64,000 nucleotides of DNA from Bordetella sp. H567 (GCF_001704295.1 NZ_CP012334.1:2306084-2370083); one strand, 5' to 3'; positions 1 to 8,754 are shown, numbered from the stretch's first letter. Notes: generated from the sequence alone by a model not told the origin. Program-made: numbers and translations.

Positions 1-534
1 CGTGGGTCCCGGCAAACAATCCGCCAGCAACGCGTCGACGGCCGCGCATACCGCGGGTGCCCGGGGCAGGCAAGGACGGGGGTCGGTTGATTCCATCAGC
101 CATGTGGTCTCGGCGGCGTGGTCGGTGATGGCCAATGTCACTTCGCTGACGGCCGGAGATGGCGTCCGTCGATCCGGCATCACCGCTTCAGGCGTGCTGT
201 CCCCGATCATGATGCTGGCCTGACTGGAGTGCCAATTCTGATGGGCCGGAAGTGGACGGGATAGGGGCGTGCCCTCGCCCTGGTGGGCCCCCGGCCGCAG
301 CGGCGCGTGGCGCAACACGGTGCCGTTGCGTGCGTCGGCAAGCCGCAGGATGCGTGTCCGCATGTCAGGTGTTGGGCGGCGGCCTGTTGCGGCGTGGTCG
401 AAGGATGCCCTGGCCGGACGTTTGAATGTTTCCGTCTTGAATGCCGCAAGGGGAATGTCCTGCGCATCGGAGGAGGGGTTGATCGAATAAGACCGCAGGG
501 ATGTCTGGGTAGGAAGAGGGAGGTAGTCGGGCAT
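1..534 (-). CDS. Unknown protein, paralogue of the next gene, cut by the left window edge
   Basis: A reading frame stays open from an ATG at 534 to the window edge (178 codons visible, no stop). I do not recognise the family. The start is chosen because the residues just before and after it (PPWKHPM then PDYLPL) line up with the neighbouring gene at 722-1570, which shares this leader and start. Other matching blocks are RLADARNGTVLRHAPLRP here against RLTHANNTRTVLRHAPLRP there, PARAS near residue 40, and SEVTLAITD against SEATITITD. There is no signal peptide, membrane segment or known catalytic motif; it is rich in Pro, Ala, Arg and Ser and may be disordered. Unlike its neighbour it lacks the serine repeat. 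Tandem duplication followed by divergence is inferred. Both copies keeping an open frame argues for real genes, but function is unknown. Confidence 0.5.
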   Translation of the reverse strand, partial: MPDYLPLPTQTSLRSYSINPSSDAQDIPLAAFKTETFKRPARASFDHAATGRRPTPDMRTRILRLADARNGTVLRHAPLRPGAHQGEGTPLSRPLPAHQNWHSSQASIMIGDSTPEAVMPDRRTPSPAVSEVTLAITDHAAETTWLMESTDPRPCLPRAPAVCAAVDALLADCLPGPT

Positions 535-664
535 CGGATGTTTCCATGGAGGTCGGCGATTGCATGGACAGCCTGGCGGCCATGTGGGTGGCGCGGCAGG
601 CAGCTGACTTGCGGCGATATGGCGGCAGGCTCACGGCATAGGCCGGTTGCGGCCGAGGCGCCGC

Positions 665-687
665 CGCTGACGGGTTTCCCGTCAGCG
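665..687 (-). other. Perfect hairpin between the two paralogous genes
   Basis: CGCTGACGGG and CCCGTCAGCG form a perfect 10-bp stem with a three-base loop. It lies 35 bases past the stop of the 722-1570 gene and upstream of the first paralogue. There is no T-run on the leftward strand, so it is not a classical intrinsic terminator. It could protect an mRNA end or bind a protein. Confidence 0.5.
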
Positions 688-721
688 CGTGCCCCCGCGC
701 TGGCCTTCTAGCGGTCGGTCT

Positions 722-1570
722 TCAGTCTGGCCGCGTCTTGTTCGAGCGCGCTGGCGTGAGCCATTTCCGCTGCCATGTCAACCCGGGCGCCGGGCAATCG
801 GCGGGCTGGGTGAGGACATGCTCGGAGACGATCACCCGCGGTGTGTCGTCGGTGATCGTTATCGTGGCTTCACTGACCTGGCGATGCCGCGCGCCACCAA
901 GGCCGGAGTCGACCGAGCCGGCGCACGACAAGCCGCTCTCGCGGCTGGACACCGAAGCCGGGCGATGGTCGACGTCGACCCCGCGGATGCTGCCGATACC
1001 GCTCTCGCCGGCGATGCTGCCGATACTGCTCTGGCTAGCGATGCTGAGAGCGCTGCCGATACTGCTCAGGCTGGCGATGCTGCGCATGCTGCCGATACTG
1101 CTGTGGCCGGCCATGCCGCGGCTGGCGGTGCTATGCATGCTACCGATACTGCTTACGCTGGCGATGCTGTCGCGGCGCAGCGTGGCGACACTGCCGGCGC
1201 GTGCCGCGCGCGTCGATGCAGGCGTGATGCCATGATGCAATGACGTGGGCATCGAGACCAGCGCGTCATCATGCCGGGACGGCCGCGGCCGCATGTATGC
1301 CGGCGCGTCCACGATATGCCCGCGCACCGGCCGCAGCGGCGCATGTCGCAGGACGGTGCGCGTGTTGTTCGCATGCGTAAGCCGGGCGCCCGGCGCCGCG
1401 GAGGATGGTCGAGGAGGGCCGGCGGTGTGAGCGCGGGCGCGCGATGCGCGGGCCGGGGAAGTGGCGGTGGACGTGAAGGCCAGGGAGGAATCCGCATCAT
1501 GCGGAGCGAGCGTGGCCGGGATGGTATAGGACGCGGTGATAGGGATATTGCAAAGCGTGCTGACGGACAT
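722..1570 (-). CDS. Unknown serine-repeat protein, 282 aa, tandem paralogue
   Basis: This is the second member of a tandem pair of unrecognised genes. The ATG at 1570 is chosen because the paralogue at 1-534 starts at the matching place and the leader (CTCCATGGAA followed by ACCCG or ATCCG) is shared; the frame is open further upstream to 1735. The N-terminal third is Ala/Pro/Ser/Thr/Arg-rich. Residues about 140-195 hold repeated SSIGS and SIAS words. The C-terminal third carries the SEATITITD block common to both copies. No signal peptide, membrane helix or enzyme motif is visible. The composition and repeat resemble secreted or surface-exposed disordered proteins, and a secreted effector is one possibility, but nothing in the window proves secretion. 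The opposite strand also has open frames here, so coding status rests on the paralogy. Confidence 0.5.
   Translation of the reverse strand: MSVSTLCNIPITASYTIPATLAPHDADSSLAFTSTATSPARASRARAHTAGPPRPSSAAPGARLTHANNTRTVLRHAPLRPVRGHIVDAPAYMRPRPSRHDDALVSMPTSLHHGITPASTRAARAGSVATLRRDSIASVSSIGSMHSTASRGMAGHSSIGSMRSIASLSSIGSALSIASQSSIGSIAGESGIGSIRGVDVDHRPASVSSRESGLSCAGSVDSGLGGARHRQVSEATITITDDTPRVIVSEHVLTQPADCPAPGLTWQRKWLTPARSNKTRPD
989..1153 (-). repeat. In-frame degenerate repeat encoding SSIGS
   Basis: The 15-base word GCTGCCGATACTGCT (plus strand) or a one-base variant begins at 989, 1016, 1052, 1088 and 1139. The spacings of 27, 36, 36 and 51 are all multiples of three. On the coding strand each word reads Ser-Ser-Ile-Gly-Ser or a close variant. 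In-frame spacing suggests growth or loss of repeat units under selection for an open frame. Confidence 0.75.
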
Positions 1571-1850
1571 CGGGTGCTTCCATGGAGATCGGCGGATGCG
1601 TGCATTGCCATCGAGGACCATGCAGCAGTGCCAATGCCGCATGCGTGTGATTCCCTGCCAGTTGATTCCTTCGTCCCGCGACGGGACTCGCCCGCTTTTT
1701 TCCGCTCGGCGGCCGCCGCTCATGCCGCGGACCATGCAGGGAGCGGTGGCGTATTGACGGCCGGATAGCGTTCTGGCGCGGCCCGCAAGGGAGCAAGCGC
1801 GTCGATGCGCCCGCCGCAGCGCGCGGTCCGCAAGCGTTGATCAAATGTAG
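1571..1850. other. Region upstream of the serine-repeat gene
   Basis: This stretch lies between the start of the serine-repeat gene and the terminator of the GlsB-like gene, and should hold the promoter of the serine-repeat gene. I see no convincing -35/-10 pair or operator. Only the part next to the start codon is conserved with the matching leader upstream of 534. Confidence 0.4.
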
Positions 1851-1879
1851 AAAGCCGCGCTGCAATGCGGCGCGGCTTT
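1851..1879 (-). terminator. Intrinsic terminator after the GlsB-like gene
   Basis: AAAGCCGCGC and GCGCGGCTTT form a perfect 10-bp stem around a nine-base loop, 38 bases past the stop of the leftward gene at 1917-2171. The T-run is short. Confidence 0.75.
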
Positions 1880-1916
1880 CTGGCATGGGGGACCCGGCGC
1901 GGGCCGGGGACGGCGC

Positions 1917-2171
1917 TTAGGCGCCGCGGCGACGCGTGAACAATCCCACCACGAACAGCACGATGATCGCGCCGATGACCGAGGCGATCCATCCGGCCGG
2001 CTCGCCCGGCGCATACCAGCCCAGCGTTCGGCCCAGGAACCCGGCCACGACGGCGCCGACGATGCCCAGGATGCTCGTCAGGATAATGCCCATGGATTGC
2101 TCGCCGGGCATGAGCGCGCGCGCGATCAGACCGACGATGAAACCCACGATGATCATGATGATGATGTCCAT
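1917..2171 (-). CDS. GlsB/YeaQ/YmgE-type small membrane protein, 84 aa
   Basis: This small, very hydrophobic protein matches the transglycosylase-associated (GlsB/YeaQ/YmgE) family of stress-related inner-membrane proteins. Three membrane segments are visible at about residues 2-20, 27-48 and 57-78. Gly-rich turns (LIARALMPGEQ, GFLGRTLGWYAPGEP) lie between them, and a basic RRRG tail follows. The length is normal for the family. It starts with ATG preceded by AAGGAGC in the leader. It is a single-gene unit with its own terminator. The family's exact biochemical role is not settled, so only the family is assigned. Confidence 0.9.
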   Translation of the reverse strand: MDIIIMIIVGFIVGLIARALMPGEQSMGIILTSILGIVGAVVAGFLGRTLGWYAPGEPAGWIASVIGAIIVLFVVGLFTRRRGA

Positions 2172-2283
2172 ACGTGCTCCTTCCGTTTTGATACGCGTCT
2201 AAGGGAACCGCAACACGGGCATCATAGCGGCGGCCTGTCGGGCCGGTCGCCGGTCGCATGTAACAACAAATTGCCTTGTTGTT

Positions 2284-3045
2284 TTATCGCTGCACGCTGC
2301 CGACCAATTTCCGCAGCGCATCAACGATCTCGTCCGTTGAGCTGCTGTCGGAAAGCAGCAGGCGAGCGTCGCCGTGGCTGTCGAATACATAGACGCCGCG
2401 GCTGTGCGTCACGTTGTAGACCTTGGGATCGGCGCCGGGCTTGGGCTTGTCGATCTGGTAAGAGACGCGATACCGCCGCGCCACGTCCGCGATCTGGCGC
2501 TCCGTGCCCGTCAGGCCGATGGCGTTGGGGTTGAATGCGTTCACATACGCTTGCAATCCGTCGGGCGTGTCGCGGTGCGGGTCGACGCTGACGAACAGGA
2601 TGCGCACATCGGCGCCTTCCTTGCCCAACCGGTTCATGACGTCCGCAAGCTGGGCCATGGTGGTCGGACAGACGTCCGGGCAGCTGGCATAGCCAAAGAA
2701 CAGCAATACCGTTTTGCCCTTGACCTCGTCCTGGGTGACCGTGCGCCCCTGCGCGCCGGATAGCGTGAACTTCAGCTCGGGCAGGTGGCCGCGGATATCG
2801 TAGACGGCCGGCTGCGGCGCGGCCTGCGCGGCCGCCGTCATCATGAGCAGGGCAACGACGGCCGCCGCCAACCGGTACAGGATGGCCCTGGCCAGCGCCG
2901 GGATGGCGAGGCCGGCGTGGACGGCGCCCGCTCCGAAGGCGGCGAGATGGGGCGCGGCCGAACCGGCCGCGGCCGCAAGGCGCCTGGCGGGAACAGGCAT
3001 GGCGCAAGCTGCCAGGATGCGACGCGATGCGAGAGGCGGGCGCAT
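2284..3045 (-). CDS. SCO1/SenC-family copper chaperone, 253 aa
   Basis: A thioredoxin-like periplasmic protein of the SCO1/SenC family, which delivers copper to the CuA site of cytochrome c oxidase or acts as a thiol reductase. The copper motif CPDVC lies at about residues 128-132, and the third ligand is the His in the later NVTHSRG segment. VSVDPHRDTP is another family signature. A hydrophobic stretch (about residues 55-76, ending AAAQA) looks like a signal peptide or anchor, but about 50 Ala/Arg-rich residues precede it, which is unusual. The ATG at 3045 is four bases after the prlC stop, so translational coupling favours it; an ATG at 3000 also leaves a long leader. No ATG, GTG or TTG lies closer to the hydrophobic stretch. 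Confidence 0.88.
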   Translation of the reverse strand: MRPPLASRRILAACAMPVPARRLAAAAGSAAPHLAAFGAGAVHAGLAIPALARAILYRLAAAVVALLMMTAAAQAAPQPAVYDIRGHLPELKFTLSGAQGRTVTQDEVKGKTVLLFFGYASCPDVCPTTMAQLADVMNRLGKEGADVRILFVSVDPHRDTPDGLQAYVNAFNPNAIGLTGTERQIADVARRYRVSYQIDKPKPGADPKVYNVTHSRGVYVFDSHGDARLLLSDSSSTDEIVDALRKLVGSVQR

Positions 3046-3049
3046 GGCG

Positions 3050-5113
3050 TCAGTCCTGCAGGGCGGTCATGCCGCTGTGGCGCAGCAGCGCGTCGATGCG
3101 CGGTTCGCGGCCGCGAAAGGCCTTGAAGGAATCCGCCGCGGGACGCGCACCGCCCACCGCCAGGATCTCGCGCCGGAAGCGCGCCCCGGTGGCCGCGTCC
3201 AGCGTGCCGTGCTGGCCGCCGCGCGCCGCTTCCTCGAAGGCTTCGTAGGCGTCGGCGGACAGGACTTCCGCCCATTTGTAGCTGTAGTAGCCGGCGCCAT
3301 AGCCGCCGGCGAACAGGTGCGAAAAACTGTGCGGCATCCGGTGCCAGTCCGGCGGCGTCAGTACGGCGACCTCGCGGCGGACTTCGCCGAGCAGGTCCAG
3401 CACGGACCGGATGCTCGCGCCCTCGGGCCGCTCGTGCAGCAGCATGTCGAACAGCGCGAACTCGATCTGCCGCACGGTCTGCATGCCGCTCTGGAAGTTG
3501 CGCGCCGCCTGCAGTTTCTCGAACAGCGCGCGCGGCAGCGGCTCGCCCGTGTCCACGTGCGCCGACAGGCGCTGCACCACCGGCCATTCCCAGCAGAAGT
3601 TTTCCATGAACTGCGACGGCAACTCGATGGCATCCCACTCCACGCTGGCGAAGGCGGCCGCGCCGGGTTCATCCACTTCGGACAGCAGGGCGTGCAGGGC
3701 ATGCCCGGTTTCGTGGAACAGGGTGATGACGTCGTCGTGCGTCAACAGCGCCGCCTTGCCGCCGTTGGGACGCGAGAAATTGCATGTCAGGTAGGCCACC
3801 GGCGTGTGCAGCGTCCCGCCCGCCAGGCGCCGGCTGCGCTCGCTGTCCACCCAGGCGCCGCCTTGCTTGCCGGCGCGCGCATACAAGTCCAGGTACAGAT
3901 AGCCCACCAGTTCGCCGTCGGGCCGTTCGACACGCACGCCGCGTACGTCGGGATGCCAGGCCGATACCGGAAATTCACGCAGGCGTACGGTGAACAGCGT
4001 TTCGATGACTTCGAAGAGGCCGGCCAGCACGCGGGGTTCGGTGAAGTACTGCTTGATGTCGTCCTCGGAATAGGCATAGCGCGCTTCGCGCAGCCGTTCG
4101 GAGGCATACGGAACATCCCAGGGCTGCAAGTCGTCCATGCCCAATTCCTGCCGGGCATAGTCGCGCAGCTGCGCCAGGTCGCGTTCGGCATAGGGGCGGG
4201 CGCGGCCGGCCAGGTCGCGCAGGAAGGCAACGACCTGGTCGGCGCTGCGGGCCATGCGGGTCTGCAGGCGCAGTTCGGCAAAATTGCGGAAACCCAGCAG
4301 GCGCGATTCTTCCGCGCGCAGCGAGAGCAGTTCCTCGATCAGCGGCGAGTTGTCGAACTTGCCCTCGCCCTGTTCGGAGGCCACGGTGCCGTAGGCGCGA
4401 TACAGCGTTTCGCGCAAGGCACGATCGCGGGCGTATTGCATGACCGGCAGGTAGCAGGGCATTTTCAGCGTCAGCTTCCAGCCCGGCTTGCCGTCGGCTT
4501 CGGCCGCCTGCCGCGCGGCCTGTTTCACATCGTCCGGCACGCCGTCCAGGCGCGCTTCGTCCTCGATCAGCAAGGACCAGGCATCGATGGCGTCCAGCAC
4601 GTTTTCGGAGAACTTCTGCGAGGTCTGGGCCTCGCGATCGGAAATCTCTGCATAGCGGTCGCGGTCGGCCCCCTGCAGTTCCACGCCGCTGAGGCGGAAA
4701 TCGCGCAGCGCCAGGTCGATGACACGCTGGCGCACCGGGCTCCACGACGCGAAGCCGGGCGCGGCGTGCAGCCGCTGGTACTGCTTGTACAGGCCCTCGT
4801 GCAGCCCTACCCAGGTCGAAAAATCGGTCACCTTGGGCAGCGCGGCGTTATAGGCCTCGCGCAGTTCCGGCGTGTTGACCACGGCGTTCAGGTGGCCGGC
4901 CACCGACCACGCGCGCCACAGGCGTTCGGACGTCGAATCGAGGGGCTCGATCACGGCTTCCCAGGTGGCGGGCAGCGCGGGATCGGCGGCGCGGTCCACC
5001 GCCTGGCGCGCGGTGTCCAGCAGGCTATCCATGGCCGGCACGATGTGCTCGGGCTTGATGGCGGCATAGTCCACCAGGTCTTCGACGGGGGCGAGTAGCG
5101 GGTTGGCGCTCAT
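3050..5113 (-). CDS. prlC: Oligopeptidase A (M3 zinc peptidase), 687 aa
   Basis: A cytoplasmic zinc metallopeptidase of the M3 thimet-oligopeptidase family that degrades short peptides, including cleaved signal peptides. The zinc motif HETGHALH lies at about residues 469-476, with the third ligand Glu in the downstream SVEWDAIELPSQFMENF segment. The family's GYGAGYYSYKWA substrate-binding motif is near residue 605. The length is close to E. coli OpdA. It starts at the ATG of MSANPLLAPVEDL, a normal N-terminus. The SCO gene follows after a four-base gap, so the two are probably co-transcribed, although a functional link between them is not obvious. Confidence 0.95.
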   Translation of the reverse strand: MSANPLLAPVEDLVDYAAIKPEHIVPAMDSLLDTARQAVDRAADPALPATWEAVIEPLDSTSERLWRAWSVAGHLNAVVNTPELREAYNAALPKVTDFSTWVGLHEGLYKQYQRLHAAPGFASWSPVRQRVIDLALRDFRLSGVELQGADRDRYAEISDREAQTSQKFSENVLDAIDAWSLLIEDEARLDGVPDDVKQAARQAAEADGKPGWKLTLKMPCYLPVMQYARDRALRETLYRAYGTVASEQGEGKFDNSPLIEELLSLRAEESRLLGFRNFAELRLQTRMARSADQVVAFLRDLAGRARPYAERDLAQLRDYARQELGMDDLQPWDVPYASERLREARYAYSEDDIKQYFTEPRVLAGLFEVIETLFTVRLREFPVSAWHPDVRGVRVERPDGELVGYLYLDLYARAGKQGGAWVDSERSRRLAGGTLHTPVAYLTCNFSRPNGGKAALLTHDDVITLFHETGHALHALLSEVDEPGAAAFASVEWDAIELPSQFMENFCWEWPVVQRLSAHVDTGEPLPRALFEKLQAARNFQSGMQTVRQIEFALFDMLLHERPEGASIRSVLDLLGEVRREVAVLTPPDWHRMPHSFSHLFAGGYGAGYYSYKWAEVLSADAYEAFEEAARGGQHGTLDAATGARFRREILAVGGARPAADSFKAFRGREPRIDALLRHSGMTALQD

Positions 5114-5436
5114 GTTCGGCTCGATGGGAACGACAGTGCAGTTTAGATGGAGACGGGCCGCATAGGTTGCAAGGGCCGCGCCGCGGACGATGCCCGCGCC
5201 CGCGCGGCATCAAGGCCGCCGGCCGGAGGGCAGGGCCCAACGCTCCAGCGCCGCCCTGCCAAGATGAAACGGTGTACCCAGATCGGTGACGCCGCGGATC
5301 CGGCTCCGCCGGTCCGCCAGCGTCGCCCCCTTGAGGGGGAGGCGCGAAGCGCTTCGGGGGTGGGTCTTTCCCCCGGTCCGCCGGCGTCGTCCCCTTGAGG
5401 GGGAAGCGCGTAGCGCTTCGGGGGTGGGCCTCGACC
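5114..5436. other. Intergenic region between prlC and folD with dispersed repeats
   Basis: This stretch holds the prlC upstream region and, from 5263, two copies of the dispersed GC-rich repeat described separately. I see no gene or clear promoter in it. Confidence 0.6.
5263..5430. repeat. Dispersed GC-rich repeat, one full and one partial copy
   Basis: The full unit runs from GATGAAACGG through GGATCCGGCTCCGCCGG, CCAGCGTCGCCCCC, TTGAGGGGG, and GCGCTTCGGGGGTGGG, ending near 5366. A second shorter copy follows at about 5371-5430. The same unit occurs near 39552-39790, 46162-46342 and 53606-53715. Each copy contains short self-complementary pieces (CCCCCTTGAGGGGG, CCGGCTCCGCCGG), so it can fold. 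The repeat ends a few bases from the folD stop, so it may act as the 3' end of the folD transcript. Confidence 0.8.
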
Positions 5437-6285
5437 CTACCTTAGCCGTTCGGCGGCTTCGACCGTATTGACGAGCAGCATGGCGATCGTCATGGGGCCG
5501 ACGCCGCCCGGCACGGGCGTGATCGCGCCGGCGACCTGCACGGCGCTGTCGAAGTCCACGTCGCCGCGCAGCTTGCCGTCCTCGCCGCGGTTGATGCCCA
5601 CGTCGATCACCACGGCGCCGGGCTTGATCATGTCGCCCCGGACGATGCCGGGCTTGCCGGTGGCCACCACCAGCACGTCGGCGCGGCGCGTATGCGCGCC
5701 CAGGTCGCGCGTCTTGGAATTGCACAGCGTCACCGTGGCGCCGGCCGCCAGCAGCAGCATGGCCATCGGCTTGCCGACGATATTGCTGGCGCCCACGATG
5801 ACCGCTTCGGCGCCGCGCAGCGCCACCCCTTCGGATTCCAGCATCTTCATCACGCCGTAGGGCGTGCAGGGGCGGAACAGGGGCTGGCCGGTCATGAGCA
5901 GGCCGGCGTTGCTGATATGAAAGCCGTCGACGTCCTTTTCCGGCGCGATGGCCTCGATCACCTTGTGGGCGTCCATGTGCGGCGGCAGCGGCAACTGCAC
6001 CAGGATGCCGTGGATGGTGGGATCGCCGTTCAGCACGGCGATGCGCTGCAGCAGCTCCGCCTCGCTCATGGTGGCGGGGTACTGCTCCTTGACCGAATGC
6101 AGGCCGGCCCTCTCGCAGGCCAGCACCTTGTTGCGCACATACACCTGCGAGGCCGGATTGTCGCCCACCAGGACGACGGCCAGGCCAGGCCGCACCCCTT
6201 GCTTCGCCAGTTCGGCCACGCGATGCGCGACGTCGTCGCGGATGCGCTGGGACAGCGCCGAACCATCGATGATGCGTGCCGTCAT
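5437..6285 (-). CDS. folD: Methylenetetrahydrofolate dehydrogenase/cyclohydrolase, 282 aa
   Basis: Bifunctional FolD interconverts 5,10-methylene-, methenyl- and 10-formyl-tetrahydrofolate using NADP. Visible signatures are the N-terminal [14 protein letters not shown] region (catalytic Lys in YVRNK), the QLPLPPH loop, [11 protein letters not shown], and the dinucleotide-binding [13 protein letters not shown]. The C-terminal [17 protein letters not shown] is a family hallmark. The length is typical. I chose the ATG at 6285 ([12 protein letters not shown]): it overlaps the stop of the preceding response regulator as ATGA, and the frame upstream only extends into that gene. This links folD translationally to the two-component genes, an unusual arrangement for a housekeeping folate enzyme. 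Confidence 0.96.
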   Translation of the reverse strand: MTARIIDGSALSQRIRDDVAHRVAELAKQGVRPGLAVVLVGDNPASQVYVRNKVLACERAGLHSVKEQYPATMSEAELLQRIAVLNGDPTIHGILVQLPLPPHMDAHKVIEAIAPEKDVDGFHISNAGLLMTGQPLFRPCTPYGVMKMLESEGVALRGAEAVIVGASNIVGKPMAMLLLAAGATVTLCNSKTRDLGAHTRRADVLVVATGKPGIVRGDMIKPGAVVIDVGINRGEDGKLRGDVDFDSAVQVAGAITPVPGGVGPMTIAMLLVNTVEAAERLR

Positions 6286-6908
6286 GCGTGTGCCTCGGGT
6301 TTGGCCAGGGCCACCTTCATCAGGTCGGCCACGGTGGTGACTTCCAGTTTTTCCATAATGTTGGCGCGATGCGCTTCCACGGTCTTGATGCTGATGCCCA
6401 GGTCGTCGGCGATCTGCTTGTTCAGGCGGCCCGCCACGATGCGCTCCAGCACCTGCTGTTCGCGCGCGGTCAGGCGGGCCAGCATGGCTTCGTGGTCGCG
6501 TTGGGCCTGGAACTTGGACACCCGCTGGGTGGCCTGTTCCAGCATGCGGGCCACGATCTCGCGCAGGTCCGATTCGTTGAAGGGTTTTTCCAGGAAGTCG
6601 ATCGCGCCCTTCTTCATGGTGGTCACCGCCATCGGCACGTCGCCGTGGCCGGTGATGAACACGATGGGCAGCGGCGCCTTGCGGGCGATCAACTGTTCCT
6701 GCAGTTCGAGGCCGCTCATGCCCGGCATGCGGACATCCGCGATGAGCACGCCGACCTGGTTGGGATCGTAGTCTTCCAGAAAGCTTTCCGCGCTGGCATA
6801 GGCGCGCACGCGATAACCGTTGGCTTCCAGCAGCCAGCGCAGCGAATCGCGTACCGCTTCGTCGTCGTCGACGATGAATACCGTGCTGGACGGATTGGGG
6901 GTGTTCAT
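6282..6908 (-). CDS. FixJ/TtrR-type response regulator, 208 aa
   Basis: A two-domain transcriptional regulator. The receiver domain (residues 1-125) has the acidic DDDE cluster, the phosphoacceptor Asp in [12 protein letters not shown], the Thr of FITGHGD, and the Lys of FLEKPF. A LuxR-type helix-turn-helix follows (about 140-200), with [20 protein letters not shown] and [15 protein letters not shown]. This architecture matches FixJ, TtrR and StyR. Its start overlaps the stop of the sensor kinase (6905-8659) and its stop overlaps folD, both as ATGA, so the three genes form one translationally coupled unit. Targets are unknown; the aceE promoter region, divergently placed behind the kinase gene, is one candidate by position only. 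Confidence 0.92.
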   Translation of the reverse strand: MNTPNPSSTVFIVDDDEAVRDSLRWLLEANGYRVRAYASAESFLEDYDPNQVGVLIADVRMPGMSGLELQEQLIARKAPLPIVFITGHGDVPMAVTTMKKGAIDFLEKPFNESDLREIVARMLEQATQRVSKFQAQRDHEAMLARLTAREQQVLERIVAGRLNKQIADDLGISIKTVEAHRANIMEKLEVTTVADLMKVALAKPEAHA

Positions 6909-8659
6909 GCGTGAAGCTCCTCGGACTGGTCATTCTGCGACTGCGCTTGTGGCGCGGCGCAGGGCAGGGTGAAGCGGAAGATCGTGCCGCCCGCGGGATT
7001 CGGGTCCGCCCAGAGGCGGCCGTGGTGCGACTCGATAATGGTACGGCAGATATTCAATCCCATGCCCAGACCCTGGGCCTTGGTGCTGAAAAACGGTTCG
7101 AACAGCCGTTCCGGGTCGGCCAGGCCGTGGCCGCGGTCGACCACCGCCACTTCGATGTGCTGTTCGTGCAGGATGACGGCCACCTTCAGTTCGTCGGAAT
7201 CGCTGTTCTCCATGGCCTCCAGGCCGTTCTTCAGGAGGTTGAGCAGAACCTGTTCGATCAGGATGGGGTCGGCCAGCACGTCCGGGGCGTTCGACGGCAC
7301 GAAGCGTTCGATGCGGATGCGGCGCTTGCGCGCGTCGATCTCGGCGAAGCCGATGGCATTGTCGACGATCCCGGCGATGGAGACGCGCTGGCGGCGCGGC
7401 TCGCTGCGCTTCACGAATTCGCGGATGCGGCTGATGATCTTGCCGGCGCGTTCGGCCTGCGCGGCGGCTTTTTCCAGGGCCGGCAGCAGCATGCGGGGAT
7501 TGGTGTGGCCCGCCTTGACCAGGGCCACCGCGCCCATGCTGTAGTTGCTGATGGCGGTGAGCGGCTGGTTCAATTCGTGCGCCAGCGACGATGCCATCTC
7601 GCCCATGGTCGTCAGGCGGCTGGTGAGCTGGATCTTTTCCTGCTGCACGCGCGACGCCTCTTCGTGCTGGCGGCGCTCGGTGATGTCGCGCGCGACTTGC
7701 AGGCGTACGCGGCGCCCGTCGGTCCAGGCCAGCATGCGGTGGTGGACTTCGAACCAGCGCTGCACCGACGGGGCGAAGACCTCGACCGATTCGTCGGTGA
7801 AGCGGCCGCGGCGCCCGGCCAGCAGTTCGTCATGGCCGCCGGTCTGCGCGCCGAAGACCCGGCGGTAGGTGCGGTTGGCGAACAGCAGTTCGAGTCCGTC
7901 GTGCGTATCGGCGGTGACGGAGATCGCATCGTCCAGCCCTTCCAGCACCGTCATGAAACGTTCGTGCGCTGCGGTCAGGGCCTCGCGGATGCGCTTGGGC
8001 TCGGTGATGTCGGTCATCGACGTCATCCAGCCGATCTGGTTGCCGTTCGGGTCCAGCAGCGGCGATACATACATGCGCGCGGTGAAGCGCGAACCGTCGC
8101 GCCGCTGGGCTTCCACTTCCAGGCCGCTGCTGGGCGTCTTGCCCGACAGCAGGATGTCCAGGGTGTGCTGGTGCTGGTCGTGGCGGCCCGGCACCCAGTA
8201 GGGGAAGGGCGGGCTGCGGCCGAGTAGATCGGCTTCGTTCCAGCCGATCATGCGGCAGAACGCGGGATTGACGTAGGCGATGCGGCCTTCCATGTCCAGC
8301 ACGCGCATGCCGGTGGACATGGAGTTTTCCATGGCACGCCGAAACCCCGTTTCCGCGATCAGCGCGGCCTCTGCGTGCGAGCGAAAGCGCGTGTAGCGCC
8401 ACAGCATGAGCAGGCTGATCACGATCACGCAGGACAGCGCCAGGACCACCCACAACAGCCGCTGCTGCCGCATCTCCTGGTCTATGGTCACGAACATGAC
8501 GCTGTCGTCATGGATGCGCTGCAGCCAGAAGAACACGCCCATGACACATATATAGAGTATGAGTACGACCACGGGCGTGAGCCAATACACTCCCCGCCTG
8601 CGCAAGCGGGCATGATCGTGGAACGGCGTGGGAATATTCGACTTAGGAGCGCTGGCCAT
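6905..8659 (-). CDS. PAS sensor histidine kinase, FixL-like, 584 aa
   Basis: An inner-membrane sensor kinase and presumed partner of the overlapping FixJ-type regulator. Two membrane helices lie at about residues 24-47 and 70-92, with a short periplasmic loop. Two PAS domains follow (about 105-230 and 230-340), with the PAC segment [21 protein letters not shown]. The phosphorylation site is in [17 protein letters not shown] (His near residue 358). The ATPase domain shows the N box [20 protein letters not shown], and [11 protein letters not shown] see no obvious haem-binding His signature, so oxygen sensing cannot be assumed. The ATG at 8659 (MASAPKSN) leaves a normal cytoplasmic N-terminus. 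Confidence 0.92.
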   Translation of the reverse strand: MASAPKSNIPTPFHDHARLRRRGVYWLTPVVVLILYICVMGVFFWLQRIHDDSVMFVTIDQEMRQQRLLWVVLALSCVIVISLLMLWRYTRFRSHAEAALIAETGFRRAMENSMSTGMRVLDMEGRIAYVNPAFCRMIGWNEADLLGRSPPFPYWVPGRHDQHQHTLDILLSGKTPSSGLEVEAQRRDGSRFTARMYVSPLLDPNGNQIGWMTSMTDITEPKRIREALTAAHERFMTVLEGLDDAISVTADTHDGLELLFANRTYRRVFGAQTGGHDELLAGRRGRFTDESVEVFAPSVQRWFEVHHRMLAWTDGRRVRLQVARDITERRQHEEASRVQQEKIQLTSRLTTMGEMASSLAHELNQPLTAISNYSMGAVALVKAGHTNPRMLLPALEKAAAQAERAGKIISRIREFVKRSEPRRQRVSIAGIVDNAIGFAEIDARKRRIRIERFVPSNAPDVLADPILIEQVLLNLLKNGLEAMENSDSDELKVAVILHEQHIEVAVVDRGHGLADPERLFEPFFSTKAQGLGMGLNICRTIIESHHGRLWADPNPAGGTIFRFTLPCAAPQAQSQNDQSEELHA

Positions 8660-8712
8660 GGCTATGTCGGGGGAACTTGGCGCATTTTAGTCGTTTGTTT
8701 CTATTCGCGATG

Positions 8713-8729
8713 ATTTCGCATTATGAAAT
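8713..8729. promoter_or_regulatory. Imperfect palindrome upstream of aceE
   Basis: ATTTCGCATTATGAAAT has perfectly paired five-base arms (ATTTC/GAAAT) and lies 25 bases before the -35 box. A related half-site, ATGAAATTT, follows at 8743-8751. The spacing and AT content stand out in a GC-rich genome and suggest a repressor or activator site; which protein binds is unknown. Confidence 0.4.
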
Positions 8730-8754
8730 GCCGTACCGCAACATGAAATTTATC

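Noticed and set aside
689-1243. A plus-strand frame with DAADTALAGDA-type repeats opposite the serine-repeat gene
   Set aside because: Repetitive DNA makes every frame look repetitive. The minus frame is preferred because its non-repeat blocks are conserved in the neighbouring paralogue, whereas the plus frame has no such support.
2843-5098. A 751-codon plus-strand frame opposite prlC
   Set aside because: prlC on the minus strand carries the full M3 motif set; the plus frame has shadow composition.
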